NCBI GenBank assembly: GCA_963828625.1
Contig: CAWHEX010000003.1
Location: 620,001 to 684,000, forward strand
From: PALSA-894 sp963828625
GTDB lineage: Bacteria; Pseudomonadota; Alphaproteobacteria; Rhizobiales; Xanthobacteraceae
DNA: 64,000 nucleotides
Direction of reading: 5' to 3'
The notes below the pieces were generated by a model that worked only from the letters and a program-made list of their open reading frames with translations, made no database searches and had not been told where the DNA came from. A program made the position numbers and the translations under genes. Shown here piece by piece: positions 19,521 to 28,611 of this stretch; the stretch's first letter is position 1; every line of letters starts with the position of its first letter.

Positions 19521-19992
19521 ATGCCGCTATACGAACACGTCTATCTGGCGCGCCAGGACCTGACCACGCAGCAGGTCGAGGAGATGACCGCCACCTTCAA
19601 GGGCGTCATCGAGGGCCTCGGCGGAAAGATCGTCGGCGATCCCGAGTACTGGGGCGTCAAGACGCTCTCGTTCCGCATCAACAAGAACCGCAAGGCGCAC
19701 TTCACCATGCTGCGCCTCGACACGCCGCCGGCGGCGGTGAGCGAAGTCGAGCGGCAGGAGCGGCTGAGCGAAGACGTTCTGCGCTACATCACGGTTCGCG
19801 TCGACGAGCACGAGGAAGGCCCGTCGGCAATGATGCGCAAGGTCGATCGCGATCGCGACCGCGATGAGCGCCGCGGCGACCGCTTCGATCGTGGCGACCG
19901 GTTCGATCGTGGCGACCGCGGCCCGCGGCGCGATGATCGCCGTCCGCGCGACGATGCCGAAGAGCCGCGCAGCAGCAGCGGCAGAGGAATAA
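19521..19992 (+). CDS. rpsF: 30S ribosomal protein S6, probable frame break near the 3' end
   Basis: S6 binds 16S rRNA with S18 in the platform of the small subunit. Residues 1-100 are the S6 fold, opening MPLYEHVYLARQDLT and including VKTLSFRINKNRKAHF. After about residue 110 comes a long Arg/Asp-rich tail (RDRDERRGDRFDRG repeats) typical of rhizobial S6. In the printed sequence this frame has no stop and runs into rpsR. A TAA at 19990-19992 in the +1 frame, preceded by an Ala/Glu-rich end and six bases before the rpsR ATG, is the likely true stop. That would put one extra base at about 19965-19985. Confidence 0.9.
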
Positions 19993-19997
19993 GCACC

Positions 19998-20243
19998 ATG
20001 CAGTTCGCCTCATCCCAGGGCCGCCGCCCCTTCTTCCGCCGCCGCAAGACCTGCCCGTTCTCCGGCAGCAATGCGCCGAAGATCGACTACAAGGACGTGA
20101 AGCTGTTGCAGCGCTACGTCTCCGAACGCGGCAAGATCGTGCCGAGCCGCATCACCGCGGTCTCGACCAAGAAGCAGCGCGAGCTTGCGCGCGCCATCAA
20201 GCGGGCGCGCTTTCTCGGTCTGCTGAACTACGTGATCCGCTAG
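19998..20243 (+). CDS. rpsR: 30S ribosomal protein S18
   Basis: S18, partner of S6 on the platform of the 30S subunit, 81 residues. It shows FFRRRKTCPFSG, IDYKDVKLLQRYVSERGKI and RELARAIKRARFLGLLNYV. The ATG at 19998 has AGAGGAA just upstream. It follows rpsF directly, and the two are surely co-transcribed. A strong GC hairpin follows the stop. Confidence 0.96.
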   Translation: MQFASSQGRRPFFRRRKTCPFSGSNAPKIDYKDVKLLQRYVSERGKIVPSRITAVSTKKQRELARAIKRARFLGLLNYVIR

Positions 20244-20259
20244 GGATCAACTCACAAGA

Positions 20260-20283
20260 GACCGCCGGGATGGCCCGGCGGTC
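20260..20283 (+). terminator. GC-rich hairpin after rpsR
   Basis: GACCGCCGGG at 20260-20269 and CCCGGCGGTC at 20274-20283 form a perfect 10-bp stem with a four-base loop, 17 bases after the rpsR stop. No T-run follows, so this may be a weak terminator or an RNA-processing or stabilising stem rather than a classic intrinsic terminator. Confidence 0.5.
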
Positions 20284-20340
20284 GATGGTTGGGGCGGCAT
20301 CAAGCCGTCTCTAACCGCTCGAAGAGCGGGACAGCTGGCG

Positions 20341-21331
20341 ATGATGCAGATCGTTCTCATCGGCTTGAGCGCAGGCGCAGCATCGGCGTTGCTGTTCGCC
20401 TCGATTGCGTCCGGCTCGCCGCTCTCGTTCCTGCTCGCCAATTTCGCGCAGCTTCCGATCATGCTGGCGGCGATCGGATGGACGCATTTCGCGGGGCTGA
20501 CGGCCGCGCTTGTCGCATCCGCCGCGCTTGCCGCCACGACGACCTGGTCGGTCGCATTCGCCTTCCTGATCGGGATCGGACTGCCGGCCTGGTGGATCGG
20601 CTATCTGGTGCTGCTGGCGCGGCCCTCGCCCGGCCCCGATCCGGCGGACGTCGAATGGTATCCGGTCGGGCGGATCGTGGTCTGGACCGCGATCGTGGCA
20701 GCCGGCGTCGTGATCGCCTCGATGGTGCGCTACGGCCTCGACGCCGCGCAGATGAACGCCGGCCTGCGGCGGGAGCTTGAACGCGTGCTGCGCTTCATTT
20801 CCGGCACGCCGTCGGGCGCCCCCGTCACCTTCCCGAACATCCGGGACCCCGAGCGGATGCTCGACGTGCTCGTGCTCGTCGTTCCGCCGATGAAGGCAAC
20901 CGCGCTGACGATCACCACGCTGCTCAACGTGTGGCTCGCCGCGCTGATCGTGCGGATCTCCGGGCGGCTCAAGCGGCCGTGGCCGCAGCTTTCGCAGATG
21001 ACGTTCCCGCCATTCGCCCCGACCGTGCTGGCGATCGCGGTCGCCGGCACGTTCCTGCCGGACCTGGTCGGGCTCGTCGAGCGGCGTCGTCTCGGCGAGC
21101 CTGATGCTCGTCTACGCGCTGCTAGGACTTGCCGTCGCGCACGCCGTCACGCTCGGAATAACCGCGCGCAGCTTCATGCTCACCGGCCTCTATTTCACGG
21201 TCGTCGTGTTCTGGTGGCCGATCGTCATCCTGGCGCTGGTCGGCCTTCTGGAAACGATGCTGTCGCTGCGCGCACGCGCCGCCGCCCGGCGCGGTCCGCC
21301 GGCGGCTCCCGGTTCAACCCATCACACCTAG
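20341..21331 (+). CDS. DUF2232-type integral membrane protein, one frame break
   Basis: A polytopic membrane protein of about 330 residues with roughly eight hydrophobic helices. It sits between rpsR and rplI, exactly where many Rhizobiales carry a DUF2232 protein of unknown function. Helices include segments around residues 5-25, 38-60, 65-90 and 115-135, and the last section VFWWPIVILALVGLLETML. An extra base near 21079 separates the PDLVGLV segment from SLMLVYALLG; without correcting it, the frame runs on into rplI. The stop is at 21329-21331. Confidence 0.75.
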
Positions 21332-21363
21332 ACACACAACCAGACACACAAAGGAGACTAACA

Positions 21364-21972
21364 ATGGAAGTGATCCTGCTCGAACGCGTCGCCAAGCTAG
21401 GACAAATGGGCGAAGTGGTGCGCGTAAAGGACGGTTTCGCACGCAATTTCCTGCTCCCGCAGGGCAAGGCGTTGCGCGCCACCAAGGACAACCGCACCAA
21501 GTTCGAGGGCATGAAGGTGCAGCTCGAGACGCGCAACCTCGAGCTCAAGGGCGACGCCGACAAGATCGCCGCCAAGCTCGACGGGCAGAGCTACGTGGTG
21601 CAGCGGCAGGCGTCCGAAACCGGACAGCTGTTCGGCTCGGTCTCGGCGCGCGACATCGCGGACATCCTGTCGAATGCCGGCTTCACCGTGACGCGCAACC
21701 AGATCGCGCTGCATGCGCCGATCAAGATGGTCGGCCTGCACAAGGTCCCGGTCGCGCTGCACCCGGAAGTCGAGGTTACGGTCACGGTGAACGTTGCGCG
21801 TAATGCCGACGAGGCCGAGCGTCAGGCGCGCGGCGAGGATGTGACGCGGCGCCGCGAGGAAGGTGACGACGAGGCCGCAATTGCCGCCGAGGCGGCAGCC
21901 GCGTTCTTCGAGAAGCCCGAAACCGCAGACACGGAAAGTCAGGGCAGCGGCGAAGAAGAGAAGACCGACTGA
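21364..21972 (+). CDS. rplI: 50S ribosomal protein L9
   Basis: L9 spans the 50S surface with two RNA-binding domains joined by a long helix. The N-domain (MEVILLERVAKLGQMG, VKDGFARNFLLPQGKA) is followed by the connecting helix and a C-domain containing GQLFGSVSARDIA. The final 45 residues are an acidic extension (rich in Glu and Asp) common in this order. AAAGGAG precedes the ATG. The 3' end overlaps the convergent cytochrome-like gene by 34 bases. Confidence 0.96.
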   Translation: MEVILLERVAKLGQMGEVVRVKDGFARNFLLPQGKALRATKDNRTKFEGMKVQLETRNLELKGDADKIAAKLDGQSYVVQRQASETGQLFGSVSARDIADILSNAGFTVTRNQIALHAPIKMVGLHKVPVALHPEVEVTVTVNVARNADEAERQARGEDVTRRREEGDDEAAIAAEAAAAFFEKPETADTESQGSGEEEKTD

Positions 21973-22640
21973 GTGAGGTCGGCCGGAGGGCCTACGGGCA
22001 GCTCCGGCATCGGGATGTCGAGCACGACCAGCGGCGGCCGGGACGGCCTGCTCGTCTCGGCGGCGGCCGGCGGCGTCGCAAGCGACGCGGTCGCGGCGGC
22101 GGGCTTTGCCTCTTCGGCGACCGGCGGGTGGGCTGCCGGTGCGGCGGCCGGACGCGAGGCCTGCGTCTCGGCATCGGATTTGGCCTGAGCATCAGACCTG
22201 GCTTGAGCCTCAGCCTTGGCCTGCGCATCGGCCTTGGCCTGACGCTGCTTGCCGCGCAGCTGGCGCTGGCTGTTCGCCTCCGACCCGGGCTCGCCCGGAG
22301 GCGTGGCGGTCAGCTGCTTGCCCTTGGATTTGGTGCCGGCCGCCTCGTCGGTGGCAGCGGTCTTCTTCTTTTCGGCAGGCGCCGCCCCCGCCGCGACCAG
22401 ATAGGCCGCCATCGCGGCGCTCATCTCGGCCCCGGTCGTATAATGCTGGCGCAGGAAACCGGCCACCTGGCCGCTTTTCGCAAGCCCGCGCGGGCTCTTG
22501 TGACAAGCCGAGCAGTTGGATGCGAAGGTTTTGGCCGCGTCGCGCGGGTCGCCCAGCACGGTCTGGGCGTGCACGACCGCAACACCGGCCCCGGCCGCCA
22601 GCAAGGCGCCGATCAGCGTGATCCGTCCGAACCCGGACAC
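21939..22640 (-). CDS. Exported cytochrome c-like protein with low-complexity tail
   Basis: A 233-residue exported protein. I start at the GTG at 22640 because AGGAGG lies six bases upstream and the following residues form a signal peptide (LIGALLAAGAGVAVVHAQ). One heme c site, CSACH, is present at about residues 40-44, with a possible axial methionine in TGAEMSAAM, so the N-terminal ~90 residues look like a small c-type cytochrome. The rest is a Lys/Gln/Ala repeat region (QAKAEAQAR-like units) and a Pro/Ala tail. It overlaps the end of rplI. Electron partner unknown. Confidence 0.7.
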   Translation of the reverse strand: MSGFGRITLIGALLAAGAGVAVVHAQTVLGDPRDAAKTFASNCSACHKSPRGLAKSGQVAGFLRQHYTTGAEMSAAMAAYLVAAGAAPAEKKKTAATDEAAGTKSKGKQLTATPPGEPGSEANSQRQLRGKQRQAKADAQAKAEAQARSDAQAKSDAETQASRPAAAPAAHPPVAEEAKPAAATASLATPPAAAETSRPSRPPLVVLDIPMPELPVGPPADLTQSVFSSSPLP

Positions 22641-22908
22641 TTTCAACCTCCTGAAACAACAGGCCCCGCCCGGCCTGAAGTCGCCCCAGCGACCTTTAGC
22701 GCATTCCCCGGCGCAGGGAAGCCCCGGCGACGACGCACCGGCCACCCTATGGCATTGCCGATAATGTTGAACTTTGTTCTAATGGTGTTGGTAATGTCGT
22801 GCTGACGCCCCTCGGAGGCGTTGGCGTTCCGCCCTTCCCGCGCTCGCGGCCCTTGCTATCAGTCCGCCGCGGCCGCGAGGTCGGGCGGACAAGTTGTTTG
22901 GGCGTCCG

Positions 22909-24165
22909 ATGGATCGCGTACTGCAAATCTTGCTGCGGACGTTTATCTGGCAAGGGACGCTGCGTCTGACGACGCCGCGCGGGAATACCTTCGAATTCGG
23001 CGATGGGACCGGCACGCCGGTTGCGGTGCGGTTCACGACGCCGGCCGCGCTGCGCGGTGTGATTCTCGATCCCGAGCTTGCGATCGGCGAAGCCTACATG
23101 AACGGCACCCTGATCGTTGAGCAGGGCACGATCGCGGACTTCCTCCATCTCGCGATGTCGCAGGACCACAGCGGCAAGCCGCCGCGCTGGGCGCGCACGC
23201 AATGGTTGCTGCGCTATGTCTGGCGGCGGCTCGCGCAATTCAATCCGCGCACCCGTTCGCGCAAGAACGTCGCGCATCACTACGACCTCGATAAACGGCT
23301 CTACGCCCTCTTCCTCGACGCGGACCGCCAGTACAGCTGCGCCTACTTCGAATATCCGGAGCAATCGCTCGACGACGCTCAGCTCGCCAAGAAGCGCCAC
23401 CTCGCCTCGAAGCTCCTGGTCAATCCCGATGCGCGCGTGCTCGACATCGGGTCGGGCTGGGGCGGCCTTGCGCTTTATCTCGGCGAGGTCTGCGGCGCGA
23501 AGGTCTCGGGGATCACGCTTTCGGAGGAACAGTTCGCGCTCGCGCGCTCGCGCGCCGAGGAGAAAGGTCTCACCGACCGGATCGATTTCCGCCTGCAGGA
23601 TTACCGCGACCTCGCGGAGCGCTTCGACCGCATCGTGTCGGTCGGCATGTTCGAGCATGTCGGCGTCGGACACTACGATACGTATTTCCGCCAATGCGCC
23701 GAGTTGCTCACCGACGACGGCGTGATGCTGCTCCATTCGATCGGCCGTTCGGAAGGTCCCGGCATCACCAACCCGTGGATCGCGAAATATATTTTCCCCG
23801 GCGGCTACATCCCGGCTCTCTCGGAAGTTCTGCCCGCCGTGGAGCGCGCAGGCTTCCTCGTCACCGACATCGAGATCTTGCGGCTGCACTATGCGGAAAC
23901 ACTCAAGCACTGGCGTGAGCGCTTCCTCGCGCATCGCGAGGACCTGGAAAAAATCTACGACGCGTCCTTCGTGCGCATGTGGGAATTCTATCTGGCGGCG
24001 TCGGAGATGACGTTCCGCGAACAGGGCATGATGGTCTTCCAGTTGCAGCTGGCGAAGCGGCAAGGTGTGGTTCCCATCACGCGCGACTACATCACGCGCG
24101 AGGAAGCGCGCTTGCGCACGGTCGAGAGCGGCAGCCGCCCGCCGCTGCGGCTTGCCGGCGAGTAG
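22909..24165 (+). CDS. Cyclopropane-fatty-acyl-phospholipid synthase family methyltransferase
   Basis: SAM-dependent enzyme that adds a methylene group to unsaturated lipid acyl chains, or a close relative. The N-terminal ~110 residues are the lipid-binding domain; the methyltransferase domain carries VLDIGSGWGGLALYLG and the family's KNVAHHYDL and CAYFEYPEQSLDDAQ segments. Start at the ATG at 22909 gives MDRVLQILLRTF; a TTG at 22894 is possible. Length 418 residues, close to the family norm. It stands alone between divergent and downstream genes. The exact product (cyclopropane or another methyl modification) cannot be told by eye. Confidence 0.85.
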   Translation: MDRVLQILLRTFIWQGTLRLTTPRGNTFEFGDGTGTPVAVRFTTPAALRGVILDPELAIGEAYMNGTLIVEQGTIADFLHLAMSQDHSGKPPRWARTQWLLRYVWRRLAQFNPRTRSRKNVAHHYDLDKRLYALFLDADRQYSCAYFEYPEQSLDDAQLAKKRHLASKLLVNPDARVLDIGSGWGGLALYLGEVCGAKVSGITLSEEQFALARSRAEEKGLTDRIDFRLQDYRDLAERFDRIVSVGMFEHVGVGHYDTYFRQCAELLTDDGVMLLHSIGRSEGPGITNPWIAKYIFPGGYIPALSEVLPAVERAGFLVTDIEILRLHYAETLKHWRERFLAHREDLEKIYDASFVRMWEFYLAASEMTFREQGMMVFQLQLAKRQGVVPITRDYITREEARLRTVESGSRPPLRLAGE

Positions 24166-24342
24166 AAATTTTTCCGTCGCGCCGGACACAAGTCCGTCAA
24201 GAGCAATTCGGCGGATTCAGTTGCAAAACGTTTTCGCGGTGGGAATCGTGGACAACGGTTACGGAGCGAATCTTTGTTCGCCACCGCAGTCGCACGGTGC
24301 TAAGACGCACATCCGGTTTTGCACACGAGTGCGTTCATCAAC

Positions 24343-25839
24343 ATGGCTGGCGAACAAACGGCGCGTAAGCCCGCGCCCGACACACCTGTCTTCCGCGCTG
24401 CTCCGCACAATGTCGAAGCGGAGCAAGCGCTGCTGGGTGCGATTCTCGTCAACAACGAGGCGTTCTACCGGGTTTCGGATTTCCTCGAGCCGCAACATTT
24501 CTTCGAGCCGATCCATCAGAAGATCTACGAGCTTTCGTCGAGCCTGATCCGCGCCGGCAAGGTCGCGAGTCCGATTACGCTCAAGACGTTCCTTCCGCCC
24601 GATCTCGATGTCGCAGGGCTGACCGCGAGCCAGTATCTCGCGCGTCTCGCTGCGGAAGCGACTACCGTCATCAACGCGGAAGACTACGGCCGCACGATCT
24701 ACGACCTCGCCGTCCGCCGGAACCTGATCATCATCGGCGAGGACATGGTCAACGTCGCCTACGACGCGCCGGTTGATCTCGCGCCCAGCGACCAGATCGA
24801 GGATGCGGAGCGGCGGCTTTACGAACTTGCCGAGACCGGCCGCTACGACGGCGGCTTCCAGGGCTTCGCCGCTGCACTCACCACCGCGGTCGACATGGCG
24901 GCGCGCGCCTACCAGCGCGACGGCAAGCTGTCGGGTCTTGCGACCGGTCTCGCGGACATGGACCGGATGATGGGCGGTTTGCAGCAATCCGATCTGGTGA
25001 TCCTCGCGGGACGGCCGGGCATGGGCAAGACCGCGCTCGCCACCAACGTCGCCTACAACATCGCCAAGGCGTGGCGCGGCGAGGTGCGGCCGGACGGGCG
25101 CACCGAAAGCGTCAACGGCGGCATCGTCGGCTTCTTCTCGCTCGAAATGTCGGCGCCGCAGCTCGCCAACCGCATCATCTCCGAGCAGACCGATATTCCC
25201 TCGCACCGCATCCTGCGCGGCGAGATCGATCCGGCCGATTTCGACCGCATCGCGCAGATGGCGCGCGAGATGGAGACGATCCCGCTCTACATCGACGAGA
25301 CCGGCGGCCTCTCGATCGCGCAGCTTGCGGCGCGCGCCCGTCGCCTGAAGCGGCAGCGCGGGCTCGATCTGCTGGTGGTCGACTACATCCAGTTGCTTCA
25401 GGGATCGAGCCACCGCGCACAGCAGGGCCGCGTGCAGGAGGTGACCGAGATTACCACCGGCCTGAAAACGCTGGCGAAGGAACTCAGCATTCCGATTCTG
25501 GCGCTTTCGCAACTCTCGCGTCAGGTCGAAAGCCGTGACGACAAGCGCCCGCAGCTTTCGGACTTGCGCGAATCCGGTTCGATCGAACAGGACGCCGACG
25601 TGGTGCTGTTCGTGTTCCGCGAGGAGTATTACCTCAAGAACAAAGAACCCCGGATGGGCACCGAAGAATACTTCAAGTGGCAGACCGAGATGGCGCTGGT
25701 GCATGGCAAGGCGGAAGTCATCATCGGGAAGCAGCGCCATGGACCAACGGGCACCATCCAGCTGCACTTCGAGTCGAACGTCACCCGGTTTGCCGATCTC
25801 GCGGATGCCGACAAGCTGCCGCAACGGCTGGGGGACTGA
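24343..25839 (+). CDS. dnaB: Replicative DNA helicase
   Basis: Hexameric fork helicase. The N-terminal DnaB domain (about residues 20-125, opening RAAPHNVEAEQALLGAIL) is followed by the RecA-fold ATPase domain with Walker A GRPGMGKTALA, the segment FFSLEMSAPQLANR, Walker B LLVVDYIQLL and GKQRHGPTGT near the end. Start at ATG 24343 gives 498 residues; the TTG at 24319 is less likely. The rplI-dnaB-alr-radA order is standard for the order. The frame is intact. Confidence 0.97.
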   Translation: MAGEQTARKPAPDTPVFRAAPHNVEAEQALLGAILVNNEAFYRVSDFLEPQHFFEPIHQKIYELSSSLIRAGKVASPITLKTFLPPDLDVAGLTASQYLARLAAEATTVINAEDYGRTIYDLAVRRNLIIIGEDMVNVAYDAPVDLAPSDQIEDAERRLYELAETGRYDGGFQGFAAALTTAVDMAARAYQRDGKLSGLATGLADMDRMMGGLQQSDLVILAGRPGMGKTALATNVAYNIAKAWRGEVRPDGRTESVNGGIVGFFSLEMSAPQLANRIISEQTDIPSHRILRGEIDPADFDRIAQMAREMETIPLYIDETGGLSIAQLAARARRLKRQRGLDLLVVDYIQLLQGSSHRAQQGRVQEVTEITTGLKTLAKELSIPILALSQLSRQVESRDDKRPQLSDLRESGSIEQDADVVLFVFREEYYLKNKEPRMGTEEYFKWQTEMALVHGKAEVIIGKQRHGPTGTIQLHFESNVTRFADLADADKLPQRLGD

Positions 25840-25884
25840 TCCGCGCGGCTTGTGCCCCTGACACGCCCGCCCGATGATGCCGGA

Positions 25885-27003
25885 ATGACGGAGACCAGCG
25901 GTCCGCCCGACACGGAAGCGGGCGGCATCCTCACGATCGACCTCGCCGCCATCGTGGCGAACTGGCGCGCGCTTGGCGTGCGCGCAGCGCCGGCGAAGTG
26001 CGCGGCCGTGATCAAGGCCGACGGCTACGGCTGCGGCATCGAACAGGTGGCACGCGCGCTGGCCGCGGCGGGATGCGATACATTCTTCGTCGCAAACCTG
26101 GGCGAGGCGCGGCGCGCGCGGTCCGCGGCGCCGAATGCGGCGATCTATGTTTTCAACGGGATCTTCCCCGGCACCGCACAGGCTTATGCAGACGCAAACC
26201 TGCGGCCCGTGATCGGCAGCCCCGCCGAGCTCGATGAGTGGAACGCGTTTCGTGCGACGTCAGGATGGCGCGGCGGCGCCGCACTGCATTTCGACACCGG
26301 CATGAACCGGCTCGGATTTTCCCATGAGGAAGCCGCACAGCTTGCGTCCGGCTTGCGCAAGGATCACGGCATCGCACTGGTGATGAGCCATTTCGCTTGC
26401 TCGGAGGAGGAGCATCCGCTCAACGCGATCCAGATCGAGCGCTTCCGCGCGGTGCGCGCGCTGTTTCCCGGCATCGCGGGATCGCTCGCGAATTCCTCCG
26501 GCATCTTCCTCGGAAGCGGGGCGCATCACGATCTCGTCCGCCCCGGCGTCGCGATCTATGGCGCGAACCCGACGCCCGGCAAACCCAACCCGATGCGCAC
26601 CGTGGTTTCGCTCGATGCGCGCGTCGTGCAACTTCGCGAGGTCGAAGCGGGCGCGACCGTCGGCTACAGCGCAACCTGGACCGCGAAGCGCCCCACCCGC
26701 CTCGCGATCGTATCGGTAGGTTATGCGGATGGCTTTCTTCGCGCCGCGAGCGCAAGCGACAGGAAGCCCGGCGCGGAGGCCATCGTCGCGGGACAGCGCT
26801 GCCCGATCGCGGGCCGCGTTTCGATGGACCTGATGGCGATCGACGTGACCGACGTTGCGCAATCCCGGATCGGCCGTGGCGATCTCGTCAGCCTGCTCGG
26901 TCCGGAAATCGGGGTTGACGATCTGGCCGCGCGCGCGGGCACCATCGGCTACGAGGTGCTGACCAGCCTCGGGCGGCGATACCGGCGCATTTACCGGACC
27001 TGA
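25885..27003 (+). CDS. alr: Alanine racemase
   Basis: PLP enzyme that makes D-alanine for peptidoglycan. The PLP lysine is Lys44 in AVIKADGYGCG; the second catalytic base is in GYSATW; RVSMDLMAIDV and DLVRPGVAIYG are family motifs. I use the ATG at 25885 (372 residues), 46 bases after dnaB; the open frame extends further upstream without a good start. Confidence 0.95.
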   Translation: MTETSGPPDTEAGGILTIDLAAIVANWRALGVRAAPAKCAAVIKADGYGCGIEQVARALAAAGCDTFFVANLGEARRARSAAPNAAIYVFNGIFPGTAQAYADANLRPVIGSPAELDEWNAFRATSGWRGGAALHFDTGMNRLGFSHEEAAQLASGLRKDHGIALVMSHFACSEEEHPLNAIQIERFRAVRALFPGIAGSLANSSGIFLGSGAHHDLVRPGVAIYGANPTPGKPNPMRTVVSLDARVVQLREVEAGATVGYSATWTAKRPTRLAIVSVGYADGFLRAASASDRKPGAEAIVAGQRCPIAGRVSMDLMAIDVTDVAQSRIGRGDLVSLLGPEIGVDDLAARAGTIGYEVLTSLGRRYRRIYRT

Positions 27004-27021
27004 GCGGGTTTCGCGGCTAAT

Positions 27022-27036
27022 GTTCTTGTATTGTTC
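27022..27036 (+). promoter_or_regulatory. LexA (SOS) box upstream of radA
   Basis: GTTC at 27022-27025 and GTTC at 27033-27036 are separated by exactly seven bases, the GTTC-N7-GTTC operator of alphaproteobacterial LexA. It overlaps the -35 of a possible promoter (TTGTAT at 27026-27031, TAGGCT at 27049-27054, 17-base spacer) ahead of radA at 27101. Confidence 0.7.
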
Positions 27037-27100
27037 TCTTTGATTTGCTAGGCTCTGCCTTGGATTCGGGGCCGCAGAGCGACGCGGCGGGTATTGCCGC

Positions 27101-28514
27101 ATGGCCAAACAGACCAACTCCTTCACCTGCCAGAACTGCGGGGCGGTCTACACCCGCTGGGCCGGCAAGTGCGAAGCCTGCGGCGAGTGGAACACGATCA
27201 CGGACGAAGGCGCGGCGGCCGACCGCGCCGTTCCCGGCCGCTCGGCGCGCAAGGGGCGCGTGTTCGCGCTTCAGCCGCTCGCGGGCGAATCGCGCGAGGC
27301 CCCTCGCCTGCCCTCCGGCGTGCCGGAGTTCGACCGGGTGACCGGCGGCGGGTTCGTGCGCGGCTCGGTGCTCTTGATGGCGGGCGATCCGGGCATCGGA
27401 AAATCGACGCTGCTGATCCAGACCGCGGCCGCGCTTGCCAACACCGGCCACCGCGCGGTCTACATCTCGGGCGAGGAAGCAGTCGCACAGGTGCGCCTGC
27501 GCGCCGAGCGCCTTGGGCTCGGGTCGGCGCCGGTCGAGCTTGCGTCCGAGACTTCGGTCGAGGACATCATCGCGACGATGAGCGAAGGCAAGCCGCCGCG
27601 CCTCATCGTCATCGAACTCGATCCAGACCATGTGGACCGACGCGGTCGAATCCGCGCCCGGCACCGTCACGCAGGTACGCGGCGCCGCGCAGACGCTCAT
27701 CCGTTTCGCCAAGCGCGCGGGCGCGGCCGTCATTCTGGTCGGCCATGTCACGAAGGACGGCCAGATCGCGGGCCCGCGCGTCGTCGAGCACATGGTCGAT
27801 GCGGTGCTCTCCTTCGAGGGCGACGGCGCGCATCAGTTCCGCATCCTGCGCGCGGTGAAGAACCGCTTCGGGCCGACCGACGAGATCGGTGTGTTCGAGA
27901 TGACCGGCACGGGCTTGCGCGAAGTGCCGAACCCGTCCGAGCTTTTCCTCTCCGAGCGCGACCTCGGCAGCCCCGGCACCGTCGTGTTCGCCGGCGTTGA
28001 GGGGACGCGTCCGCTGCTGGTGGAAATCCAGGCGCTCGTCGCGCCGACCTCGCTCGGCACGCCGCGCCGCTCGGTCGTCGGCTGGGACTCAAGCCGCCTC
28101 TCGATGGTGCTCGCAGTGCTGGAAGCGCATTGCGGCGTGAAGCTCGGCGGCCACGACGTCTATCTCAACGTGGCGGGCGGCCTGCGCATCAACGAGCCGG
28201 CAGCCGACCTTGCGGCCGCGGCGGCGCTGGTGTCCTCGCTCGCGGGGGCCTCGTTACCCGCGGAGGCTGTCTATTTCGGTGAAGTGTCCCTTTCTGGTGC
28301 AGTACGCCCGGTGGCGCAGACCGCGGCGCGGCTGAAGGAAGCCGCCAAGCTCGGTTTTTCCCGCGCTTTCGCCCCTGATACGGCGCGCGACAGCGGAACC
28401 GAATCCGGTTTGACCCTCAACGCGATAGCGTCGCTGACCGATCTCGTCGCGGACATCGCGGCAAACAGCAAACGGGCCAAATCGCCTGTGCGCCTCGCCG
28501 ACAAGACGGGGTGA
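27101..28514 (+). CDS. radA: DNA repair protein RadA, one frame break
   Basis: RecA-like branch-migration helicase of recombinational repair. The N-terminus has a C4 zinc finger (Cys10, 13, 24, 27 in CQNCGAVYTRWAGKCEACG). Then come Walker A GDPGIGKSTLL, the RadA-specific KNRFG motif (AVKNRFGPTDEIG), and a Lon-protease-like C-terminal domain (VGWDSSRLSMVLAVLE onward). An extra base near 27615 splits LIVID from SIQTMW; corrected length is about 470 residues. A LexA box and overlapping promoter lie 65-80 bases upstream, so SOS induction is likely. Confidence 0.95.
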
Positions 28515-28611
28515 CGGGGATAGCGCGGCCCGCTATACAGCAGGCGCTTGCGCACCCGCCGATTCCAACCGGTTTCGGAACTGCGCGAAGCTGCGCAGGC
28601 TAGAGCGGTCG

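Noticed and set aside
20341..21972. Apparent fusion of the DUF2232 membrane protein with L9
   Set aside because: An extra base near 21079 lets the wrong frame run on. The true membrane protein stop is at 21331 and rplI has its own ribosome site and ATG.
22776..22790. Possible second LexA box (GTTC-N7-GTTG) between the cytochrome-like gene and the cfa-like gene
   Set aside because: The second half-site has a mismatch and neither gene is a known SOS gene.
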